64,000 nt of DNA from Odobenus rosmarus divergens. Lineage: Eukaryota; Chordata; Mammalia; Carnivora; Odobenidae. The stretch is taken from positions 1,083,863-1,147,862 of the forward strand of contig NW_004451010.1 of assembly GCF_000321225.1 (NCBI RefSeq). Direction: 5' to 3'. A program made the translations under genes and the position numbers. Of the stretch, positions 1 to 10,700 are shown one piece after another. Every line of letters begins with the position of its first letter. Position 1 is the stretch's first letter. Below the pieces are notes generated by a model. It made no database searches and had not been told where the DNA came from. It saw nothing but the letters and a program-made list of their open reading frames with translations.

Positions 1-109
1 CAGACTCCCTGCTGAGCAGGGAGCCCGATGTGGGACTCGATCCCAGGACTCCAGGATCATGGCCTGAGCCGAAGGCAGTCGCTTAACCAACTGAGCCACC
101 CAGGTGCCC
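1..109 (-). mobile_element. CAN SINE (truncated by window edge)
   Basis: Reads as the reverse complement of the tRNA-derived head and body, ending in CCACCCAGGTGCCC. The A-rich tail is outside the window, so a duplication cannot be checked. Confidence 0.9.
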
Positions 110-172
110 TATTTAGGATTTTTTAAAGAGAAGTAAGCAAAAGCAACAGAGTTTGTTTCTGCAGTAGGACTT

Positions 173-373
173 ATTTATTTATTTATTTATTTTTTAAAAA
201 TGATTGTTTTTATTTATTTAACAGAGAGCACAAGCAGGGGGAGCAGCAGAGGGAGAGGGAGAAGCAGGCTCCCCCCTGAGCAGGGAGCCCGATGCAGGGC
301 TGGATCCCAGGACCCTGGGATCATGACCTGACCCGAAGACAGACTCTTAACTGACTGAGCCACCCAGGCACCC
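173..373 (-). mobile_element. CAN SINE, long type
   Basis: T-rich start, GAGAGCACAAGCAGGGG body and GCCACCCAGGCACCC end. It is flanked by the perfect duplication CTGCAGTAGGACTT (159-172 and 374-387). Confidence 0.93.
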
Positions 374-757
374 CTGCAGTAGGACTTTTTTAAATGATGA
401 AAAGATGTCTTATATAGGTACATTTTCATTGAGTGTTGAAATACATAATTTCTCTGAAAGTTTGCTGATGATTTTGAGCTGGGACACTAGTTAAATGTTT
501 AGTAAGTCATTTTAATTTATTATGAAATCATTGAGAACACAAAATTGGCTTGAGTAGTTCACTACTATGTAGAATATTTTTCTGAGTGAAAAACTTAATT
601 GCCACTTCTACATTCTCTTACAGATTTTCAAAGTAAAATGACTTTAATTAGTCATGTAATTAATTATATCACAATATGTATAAGGGAATAAAGACTTTTC
701 TGCGTTGCCAGTTTGCATACTTATTTTGGTATCTTTTTTACTTGTTTCTTCTTTCAG

Positions 758-784
758 TATGTGTGTGTGTGTGTGTGTGTGTGT
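758..784. repeat. GT dinucleotide microsatellite
   Basis: A near-perfect run of about 12 GT units in the SYDE2 intron. Confidence 0.95.
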
Positions 785-1242
785 TTATGTATGAATATAG
801 CTGTAGGTAAAGCTAACGTAAGCTAAAGGTAGTTCAAACTTATGCCAGTAGGGTTTAACATTAATTTTAGCATAAAAGGGAGTAAATAGAAGATTGCAAA
901 TAGTGTTCCATTTCTGTGTAACTAACATTCATATTCATCCCTTTAGTTAATGGAAATAAAAGTGAAATGTTTTAAATTCTTTATAAATAATTGCTCAAAT
1001 AAAATTTAGTGCCCTGTAGGCATTGCTTATATTTCAGTTTTAATAAATGAATAAATTTGGCTTTTATCAGAAATCACCATAATGTACCTATTTATCTCTA
1101 AATTTCGCCTTCAGCATCATGTACTATTTTGAATTATTCAGCAATAGCAGTCAGACTGTTTGGTTTCAAGTTTTTGTAGTTTATAGTTTCATGAAAAGTA
1201 GTTGCATTGTATCTCGTGTAATTATTTTAATATTATACATTA

Positions 1243-1440
1243 GGGGTGCCTGGGTGGCTCAGTTGTTAAGTGTCTGCCTTTGGCTCAGGTTGTGATCTCA
1301 GCATCCTGGGATCGAGCCCCGCGTTGGGCTCTCTGCTCCGCGGGAAGCCTGCTTCTCCCTCTCCCATGCCCCCCCCCCCGCTTGTGTTCCCTCTCTTGCT
1401 GTGTCTCTCTCTGTCAAATAAATAAAATCTTTAAAAAAAG
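1243..1440 (+). mobile_element. CAN SINE, long type
   Basis: Head GGGGTGCCTGGGTGGCTCAG to tail AAATAAATAAAATCTTT. The flanking duplication is TATTATACATTA (1231-1242 and 1441-1452). Contains a C9 run in the body. Confidence 0.94.
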
Positions 1441-1592
1441 TATTATACATTAAATACTCATGTTAATAGATGTGTCAATTTGCATAAGTATGGGATGCCA
1501 GTAGCTTTGTTTTTGTCATTGCAGTTCCTTGGAATGCAGTACAAGTAGAAGCATGTCTGTTTCATTTAAAATGCGTGTCAAAAAACTCTATA

Positions 1593-1804
1593 AGGGGCGC
1601 CTGGGTGGCTCAGTCGTTAAGCGTCTGCCTTGGGCTCAGGTCATGATCCCAGGATCCTGTGATCGAGTCCCACATCGGGCTCCCTGCTCAGTGGGAAGCC
1701 TGCTTCTCCCTCTCCCACTCCCCCTGCTTGTGTTCCTGCTCTCTCTGTGTCTCTCTCTCTGTCAAATAATATAATATTTATTATAAAATAAATAAATAAA
1801 ATTA
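1593..1804 (+). mobile_element. CAN SINE, long type
   Basis: Complete head and body. The duplication AAAAAACTCTATA flanks it (1580-1592 and about 1805-1817). It lies only 150 bases after the previous copy, in the same direction. Confidence 0.93.
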
Positions 1805-2294
1805 AAAAAAACTCTATAGGACTCAAAATAAATTATCTAACTATATAAAACAAAATATATAAATGTTTGAGAGACATCTGAGAAAAAGATACAATAAGAT
1901 GTGACTCCTAGCCATTCTGAGTTGTATAATTTTGTACTTTTGGCTTCAAATTTACAATTGTGTAAAGACTACAAGTAATATCTCGTGAATGTCTGAAGTG
2001 CTATTAAATAATATGGGATTTGGGCTTAAATGTGAAATAGATTTAGTTTTTAGTACACTTGGACAAAGACGTGGCCACTAAAAGCCCAGAGGCCCCAGTG
2101 ATTCATGAGTATGTGTTGATTTTCAGTTTTTAATTTCTTTAATTTTAAAGGAGACAGAACCAAGAGGACTCCTGAATCTTCACGTTTTTCATTAATTAAA
2201 CTAAATCAATTCAAGATACTTACTGAATATGTGTTACATGTTTGCATGTTAAATCTTGGAGTGTAGAGGTGTGTAATCTCTTAGTTGTAGCCCA

Positions 2295-2740
2295 GGTGTA
2301 CTGCTAACAAACTTTGGAGTCAGAAGAGTTTATTTTGAGTGCTGCCTCTCCCGTTTATGAACTAGGTGGTCTTGGGCAAGTTACTTGATTTTTCTGAGTA
2401 GTACTATACAGTTTTCAAAATATTTCCAACATTATCTCACCTAATTCTTACCAGCAGCCACCCTATAAGGTTAACTGGGGTGATATTATCACCATGTTCA
2501 GAAAGGGCTGCCTACTTCCCTACTTTTTGGTGGGTAGCATGGTATAGGAGAGCGTGGATTTTAGGGTTAGACTGGCTTAAATTTGAATACTACAGCTAGC
2601 ACATTGACCATATTCCTCATTTTTTCTGGCTTATGGAAATAATCATACCTGTCTTAGCATTTTTGGGAGGCTTAAACGAGGTTAAAGGCTTTCTTACTGT
2701 TTTATCTCTCATTGCTGATAGACAGTAGGCACTCAATAAA
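2295..2740 (+). repeat. MIR-type SINE fragments
   Basis: TTGGAGTCAGAAGAG, CTTGGGCAAGTTACTT and, further on, GTAGGCACTCAATAAATAAA match the ancient MIR core and 3' part. There are probably two sense copies (about 2295-2400 and 2536-2740) with an antisense piece between. Diverged, so borders are approximate. Confidence 0.65.
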
Positions 2741-4106
2741 TAAATGCATAGTAGGCATTCATGGGAGCTTCCTTCCCTTTTGCATCCTAGTCTGTTCCTG
2801 CCTCTGGAACTAGTTGAACTTGAAGCCCAGTTTCTGTTTGAGGTTGTTGTTTTTTTTTTAATTTTTTAAAATTAATTGCTTGGTTGGGTAAAATTTAGAA
2901 TTAAAAATAGACAAGTTTACAGTTTTTAAGGGATTTTTGTTCAGTAGAGGGAGGTTACTGAAAGCCTTGATTATGCATGAACCTAATTTTTTGGTTGTTA
3001 TTAAATTCCTCATAGTTTAATATGTTTTTATCACTCTGTTATTAGGGTATTATATTTTATTTGCTGCAATACTAAGATGAATCAACCATATACATACTTA
3101 AAGTAGCACAGACTATAATTCCATAATTTATAAACCTGGACATGATCTTAAATTTTTACAAATGTGGTTTTGTCTATTTTTCTATGTCTAGTGAATTAGT
3201 ATTATGGTATATATTTAGCTTATTGACTGTCATTGAAGCCTGCCTTATGCAATTCTTTGGACGTGTTCCTCTTTATATGGGATTAATGTTACGTATACAT
3301 TTTCAGAGTCTTAACTCATTATATTAACACAAACACATCCCAACTATTTGATGACCCCCACTGGACTATGAATTCTTTAAGGGTAGAAACTATTTTGTTC
3401 ATTCTTATGTTCTTGCTCCTTAAGTTTGTGCCTGGCCAGTAATAAGAACTGGTTGTATTTACCGTGAGACAAGATAGCTGGTTCTAATCTAGAGCCTTCT
3501 TAAGGGATTTTTATTTTTGTCCTAGATATTTAGAATTTAAACGCTGCATAAGGTGCAACTGCATAACTATGAGATTGGGAAATAGATGTTATGCTGAAAT
3601 TTCAGTAATCAGGAAAGCATTTAGTAAAAAGTAAGCCACACTTATTTTTAAAGATTCACTCAAAGTTAATCTTTGTGTGAGAAAGTAGAAATATTACTTA
3701 TGTTTTCTAAAGATTTCTGGTCCTTGTAGTAGTAAATTGGAAATTATTAAAAATATTAATTAAAGGCATACTGTGTACAAAGCATTCTATGTAAGCTTTT
3801 TATAAAATATGTTTTGCTTGCGTTAAGTCTTTGTTAGCCCTATCATGTCTATAAAGGCAATCTCAGAGTTTGTTTATTCTTTTTCTCAGAGTTCTTATGT
3901 CACTTATACTAGTAGTCTAATAGAAATTATTGTTAGGTGAAAAAGCCAAAGTTTTTCTTGTTTCATTTTAGTCTCCAAATGTAATACTACTTTTCTTTCT
4001 GTCTTTAAAAATAATATTTTAATAACTGATTTCAAGTGACCTGTCTTTCCTGGTATGCTAGGCATTATATCATTACATTATACTTTCTTTTTTTCCTTTG
4101 AAACAG

Positions 4107-4778
4107 ATTTATTTGAAAATGTCTATGGGTCTTCAGTGAAGGGAAGAGAACTTGAAGATCTGAAGGATGATATTGGATTCAGAGGTCATAAGCCACTTAA
4201 TAGCATCACTGTGTCAAAGAAACGCAATTGGCTATATCAGAGTACTCTGCGATCTTTTAATTTGGAAGAGGAAAATAAGAAATGCCAAGACATAAGTCGC
4301 TTATCCATCTCACCCAAACATCAGCTATCACGGCCTTTCTTCAAGTCATCTGAAGAATACTGTACATATATGGTGTGTGATGCTACAAATTCTTCATTAT
4401 CAAGAAACTGTTCTTTAGACTTTAATGAGGAAAATGATGCAGATGATGAAGGAGAAATATGGTACAACCCCATTCCTGAGGATGACAACTTTGGTTTATC
4501 AAATGCCTTGAGTTTTGGTGAGGCAGACCCTCCTGTTCTGAAGTTTCCTGCTGTTAGTTTGAGAGTATTGTCTGGTAGTGACCTAATGAAAACAGAGCAG
4601 TACACTGAAGACTTGCTGTGCTCTTCAGAACTCAGAACCACACAGTCCAATGAAATGAATCCTGTAGAGTCCATCCATTCCCCAGAGCTCGTGCAGCAGT
4701 TCAAGCAAAGGCTTGGACACAAGATACAAGAAGGTATCATGGTAGAGGAGAGTCTCATGTTGAAATCTCCTTTTGCAG
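4107..4778 (+). CDS. SYDE2: SYDE2 coding exon A (probably exon 2): acidic linker region
   Basis: The acceptor is a T-rich tract ending in AAACAG (4101-4106) and the donor is CAG|GTAAAG after 4778. The exon has 672 bases: two bases finish a split codon, 223 codons follow, and one G starts the next. It encodes [10 protein letters not shown] at the start, a basic [14 protein letters not shown] piece, a serine-rich part, then an acidic run ending in [14 protein letters not shown], and ends KSPFA. No catalytic domain lies here. The open frame continues 62 bases into the intron to a stop at 4838-4840, which is simple read-through. Upstream of 4107 the frame is also open for 17 codons, but the splice acceptor is good and that part is intron. 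Confidence 0.93.
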
Positions 4779-7700
4779 GTAAAGATGATCATATGTTTGC
4801 CTTTTCTTTTTCCATTGTTCAATTCTTTGACAGTAACTAAAACTAAATATAGATGTCCGTTACAGCTATGTACTTTTTCTTACAGAGTGAGTGAATTTTC
4901 ATAAAAATAAAACTCAAAAACCTTTACAAACCTTTTTATATAAATGGTGGTTTCATTATTCCTATCACAGACTTGGTTTTGTAAGGGGTGAAGATACTGG
5001 GGTAGTCCTACACCAACTCTTAGGATGTCTGTCCTTTGAGATAGTAATTACTTTTCTCTTAGTTGAAAGAATGGAATCACAAGGCGTGGAAGAGAAAGAT
5101 ATATTCTTCATGTAAATCTGATTTTACTTCATTCATTCATTTACACCTAGCCTGATTATAGCTGAAAAGTTGTATATTCAGTGTACCAGTAGTTATTACT
5201 TTATGGTTTCATGCCTACATTTCCTCATGAAAGGAAAGGAAGAAGAGAAAAAGAAGTGAGGGGGAGAAGTAAAGACCTTGGAAATAGGTGCTACAATACT
5301 TACGGAACCTAGAAAGGAAATAATTGGAAGTTTGATGCATATTAGGTTGAACCATATGAAATTGCTGAGATTCAACAGTTTCTGATCTGCAAAACAGCAT
5401 TTCATACAGTTCAGCCTGATGGTTTTATTTTTCTTTGATTGCCTTGATTTTTTGATATGCCTCTTTTCAAATTTGGTCCTAGACACACTACACAGGAAAC
5501 CGCATAAAGCATATTTAGTTGCAGATATCAAATGTTGGATAGAAAGCAGTTCTGGTTTATATCAAGTCATTTTAATTTATAAAATTTCAAATGAGTGGCA
5601 CCTGGGTGGCTTAGTTGGTTAAGCATCTGACTTTGGCTCAGGTCATGATCTCAGGGTCCTGGGATCGAGCCCCACATCCAGTTCTGCACAAGCGGAGAGT
5701 CTGCTTGTCCCTCTCCCTTTCCCTTTGCCCCTTCCCCCACAAAAAATCTAAAAAAAAATTTCAAACGATACAGAATATTCAAAGATGTGGGGTATAGCAG
5801 ATGCTATCAGTACCTTGTGCATATCCCTTGGATTTTATTACTTATTTAGAGGGAAGCAGCCTACTTCCAAACATCAGTATCCACATCCCTGCTTGAGGAC
5901 TCTGAGAAGGGTTAGGGAATTTCTCTGCAGGGCAGTCTGGGAGTGCCCCTCAACCAGTGACTGACAGGAGTTGGTGTAGGGTTACCTCAGCTCTCTCCCT
6001 CCTTGAGTGCCATAATTCTACATTGTTTCCCAGAGTTTTCTCCTGAGGTTAAGTACCAGTTGCCCATAGTAGCAGGCTTGATAATTCTTGGATTTTCCCC
6101 TGAATTTTCTCACTTCTTGCTAGTATTTCTGTACTTTACAAATAAACTACTTGCATTTGAATCTGTTCCTCAGGGATATGAGGAGGTGGAGTGAATGTTA
6201 TATTGATAAGAGAAAAAGTGAGTTAAAAAACAGTGTGTACTATATGATATTAGTATTTTGAAAGAAACACTGAGAAGTTATGCTGGAAATATTAAGTAAC
6301 AGCCCCCCATGTTGGGATTTGAACGTAATGAAAAATTTTGTGTGTGTGCATTCCTAATTGTAGACTGACTTTTCAGCATGAATTTGTGGGTTTTTTTGTA
6401 ATCTGGATGGAGAGAGAAATAAATGCTATATAATATAATAGTTAGGAACGCAGGTTGTGATTAGGGTGGAGTGGTAGGGAAGGCTTAAAGGAATATGGCA
6501 GAGTGGCAGGTTGGTACGGTGCAGAAAAGGCAAGAGGGTATAAGAATAACTGCAAAGTTAGAAAGCCAGTGTCTGTAAAGTGATACATACTTTAATTTAA
6601 GTTATTGGCTTTAAACTGTATTATTTTATGTTTGTGGCAAATTGTGAACCTGGAAAGATAACAGACATTACAAAAACAAAAAACAACAACCCCAAAACTT
6701 GAAAGTATGGTAGGGCTGTCATTTAGGTCTCTTTCTCACTGTTATTCTTCTCTTTAACATATTATTAAACTATAAGCACTATTAAATATGACCAAAGGAA
6801 ATATTTATTTATTTATAAATATTTACTTATTTATTTTAGAGAGAGAGAGAGCTCATGCTCTGGTGGGACAGTGGTGCTGGAGGGAAGGGGCAGAGGGAGA
6901 GGAAGACATGCAACAAGCAGACTTCCCACTGAGCAAGGAGCCCAACACAGGGCTTGATCCCAGGACTCTGAGATCATGACTTGAGCCAAAATCAAGAGTT
7001 AGACACTTAACCAGCTGAACCACCCAGGCACCCACCAAAGGAAATATTTAGACAGTTTATTTACATGTCATCATTTTTTGTTTTAGTTTGATCAGAAAGG
7101 TCACCTAAAGTGATATTTTCTTTTCTTTTTTAATATTTTATTTATTTATTTGACAGAGCACAAGCAGAGAGAGAAGCAGGCAGAGGGAGAGGGAGAGGCA
7201 GGCTCTCCATGGAGCAGGGAGCCTGATGCAGGGCTCGATCCCAGGACCCTGGGATGGTGACCTGAGCCAAAGGCAGATGCTTAACCGAGTGAGCCACCCA
7301 GGTGCCCCTGAAGTGATGTTTTTGTTAGCAATATTAACAGAGAACTGTTGAGAAATAGGCAAAGAGAATGGTTGAATTTTAAAATAATTTTCTGATTAAG
7401 AAATAGGAAAGCTTGAGTATATTTAATATGAATGACAATTTTTTAATCATCCTAACACAATTATGACTTGTTTGTCTTTCAAGTCCCATGTGTATATGTA
7501 TCTTTTATCTAGCTGCAATCATAGCACTGTGCTTTTTGGATATTTTCACTTGGTATTTTCATCTTGTATTGTTACATACTGTAGAATAACATTATTGTTT
7601 ACCAATTTCATAGTATTTAATTGGGTTGATGTGTCCTAATCTATTTGACTCATTATGTTGGGTGTTAATAGATTGTTTCCACTACTATTGGAGTGATCAT

Positions 7701-10700
7701 CATGTTCTGTTTTACTTAATTAGGATTAATTACTAGTAGCATTACTGGGTTTTTATGACTGGTAACTATTATATGTAATTCCTATATTATATTTCCTAAA
7801 AGGTTTACCAGCTTACAGGCAACTAACAATTGGTTGGTTGATTCATTTATTCAGTAAACACTTAGTTTCTGCTGTGTACCAGTTACTGTTCTAGGTGCTG
7901 AAGGAATGTGCCAGTTTCACTTGATTCTAGCCTGGTCCATGAATTTATAAAGATTTTCATTTTGTACTTTCCCTTCATAGCTAGTCTGTGATTTGATTAG
8001 TGTGATTTTGGTTTAATTTTTTTTTAAAGATTTTATTTATTTATTTGAGAGAGAGAGAATGAGAGCATGAGAGGGAAGAGGGTCAGAGGGCGAAGCAGAC
8101 TCCTTGCTGGGCAGGGAGCCCGATGTGGGACTTGATCCCGGGACTCCAGGATCATGACCTGAGCTGAAGGCAGTCGCTTAACCAACTGAGCCACCCAGGT
8201 GTCCCGATTTTGGTTTAATTTTAAGCAGTTATTGAATTTGGTAATATTTCAGCTCTTGGATTTTATAAAAACAAAGCATTTTTATTTTAATAAATTATCT
8301 TGTCTGCAGTTAGAAATTGCTAATTTATACAGTATTTCATTTTAATAATTAGTTAAGGACTTAAGTAAGAAATAGTTAATGCATGATGTGTAGAAAAAGT
8401 CAGAATGTTAAATTAACTCCTTAATAATGTAAAAAAACCTAGAGCAATTTAATATACTGGGTAGCTTTTTAAGCCATGACAAAATAGATTGTAGACTACA
8501 GCAGGACTCCAGTTATTATAGAATGTTTTAGGCCAGTAAACCAGTAGAATTGTACTACAATTTACAGTACAAGAGAATGCTTTATCTAGTTTATCAAACA
8601 CTCCATTTCTTATTAGTTACTTACCAGAAAAGCCCAGCGGGCATGCTTAAAATAGTCCTTTCTCTATAAAGAAACCACTTCTTTGTCATTAGGACACATA
8701 AAGAGGGGTGGAGGGAGACTATATTAATACTTTAAAGAAAGGCCATTTAATCTATTGATTTTTGAAATGAATTAATACTTTTTTGGATCATTTTAATTGT
8801 GAAATGTATTACATAGAGTAGTAGCCTCTGATATGAGGGTCATTAGAGATCTTTGTAAGGAATAGTTAGATGAAGTATGAAAAATTGATTTAAATTTTAA
8901 ATAGTTTAAAAAATAGATTATTTCTTTTTTTCTTTTTTTTTTTTTAAGTAAGCTCTAGGCCCAACCCTGAGATCAAGAGTCACATGCTCTACTGATTGAG
9001 CCAGTCAGGCACCCCTAGATTGTTTCTTTAAAGGAACAGTTTAAACTTATATTAGATTTTAGAAGATATTTTCATTTTGCTTTATTAGTTTGAACCCTTA
9101 AATAGGAACAGTTTCAAATTTTAAAATAAAATTTATTAGTCTATACATTTTTTAAAAAATTTATTTATTTATTAGAGAAAGAGAGAGAGAGAGAGACAGA
9201 GCATGAGCAGGGTGAGGGGCAGAGGGAGAGGGAGAAGTAGGCTCCCTGCTGAGCAGGACCCTGAGATCATGACTTGAGCCAAAGGCAGATTCTTCACCGA
9301 CTGAGCCACCTAGGCGCCCTGACATTTTTTTTTTAAACTGGGGGATTGAAAGTTTGAGGTTAAATAGAATATTTTAACTTCTTAATAGTTGAAAAACGGT
9401 CATTAAAAATCAATTTAATGTGTATGTATAGACAGAAAAATGTTTAGAAGGATGGAAGGGCTCTAAAGTATAGTATTTAAGAATATAGGCTTTGAAGGCA
9501 TATGCTTAGGTTTGAATCATTCCTGTTTCTTCCACTTACCAGCTTTGTGATCTTAAACAAATCACAGCTCTGTGCATGCGGTCTTTATCTGGAGAATGGG
9601 ATGCTAGTGGTATCTTAACTCATAGGGCTATTTCAAGAATTAAATGAGGATCCTTGCATACTTAAGTATTAATTTTTCATACTTTGTCTAGCTAAATAAA
9701 TGTTGGCTGGTGTTATAAATATTAACAATTTAATATTAAACAACTTTTAATATTCTTTTCACCACAATATTTATAATGGCTAATCTCTTGATAGTGCAGT
9801 TTAGGCTATTTATTTGTATTTCTTTGTATCTTTTAAAAACTTTTTACTTGCACATTCAGAAAAAAAATAAAGCTATTTTTGGGTGGAGAAGAATTAAGAA
9901 ACATTTCAATGCTTTACTCTTCATGAAAACAGAATTATAAGAAAACTTATTTATGTCTCCGTACTGTCATTTAATACTTTGAAATTGCAAGGAAAGACCC
10001 TAATTTAGCTTTTGAAGTTCTAGGGAGCTACTGTATATAAATAATATAAGAAATGTCTTTATAGTTTTTTTAAATCAATCAATTAGCTTTATGATATTCA
10101 ATATTCAGTTATTTTTTTAATTTTTAAAAATTTTTTTAAAGATTTTATTAGAGAGAGAGAGCATGCACAAATGGGAGAGAGCGGGACAAGCAGATTTTTT
10201 GTTTTTTATTTTTTTGAATACACTTTATTTTTTTAAAGCTTTTATTTATTTATTTGAGAGAGAGCAAAAGTGAGAGAAATAACAGAGGCAGAGGGAGAAG
10301 CAGACTTGCCGCGGCGTGGAGAGCCCAACATGGTGCTCAATCCCAGGACCCTGAGATCATGACCCGAGCCAAAGGCAGTCACCTAATTTACTGAGCCACT
10401 CAGGCGCCCCAGTATATACACTCTTGAATCCATTCCTGCAACTCTTCCTTAGTGTCTTAAGGGCTTTCAACTCATTACTGTTGTATCGTGGGATGTAAGT
10501 CGAGTCATCCAGACTGCTAAGTTTATAGAGCACTTGTAATTCATCCCTCTGTTCATTTCTCACTTTTTGTCCCAGGTCCCCACTTCCACTCCCATCCCTT
10601 GTCCTTCTGGACACCTGCTCTAGCGTCTTTACGCTCAATGTGGAGCTCGATCTTATGACCCTGAGATCACAACCTGAACCGAAATCAAGAGTTGGACCCT

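Larger units (their letters stand above)
1..4106 (+). other. SYDE2 intron upstream of exon A (partial)
   Basis: No exon is seen here. The stretch holds four long-type CAN SINEs (1-109, 173-373, 1243-1440, 1593-1804), a GT microsatellite (758-784), and MIR-like fragments (about 2295-2740). From 2750 to 4100 I see only AT-rich unique sequence. The ATG at 3142 with 61 open codons has no homology I recognise and no splice logic. Confidence 0.7.

Noticed and set aside
214..429. Many short frames with the peptide theme [21 protein letters not shown] on either strand (for example 214-429, 1529-1774, 14390-14572, 41555-41779, 46140-46415)
   Set aside because: All are translations of the tRNA-derived head of CAN SINEs; the similarity comes from the repeat, not from a protein family.
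1243..1310. tRNA-like A and B boxes in SINE heads
   Set aside because: The heads derive from tRNA-Lys but have lost the cloverleaf and 3' part; they are SINE promoters, not tRNA genes.
4321..4758. 145-codon - strand frame opposite SYDE2 exon A
   Set aside because: Shadow frame of a supported exon; no homology.
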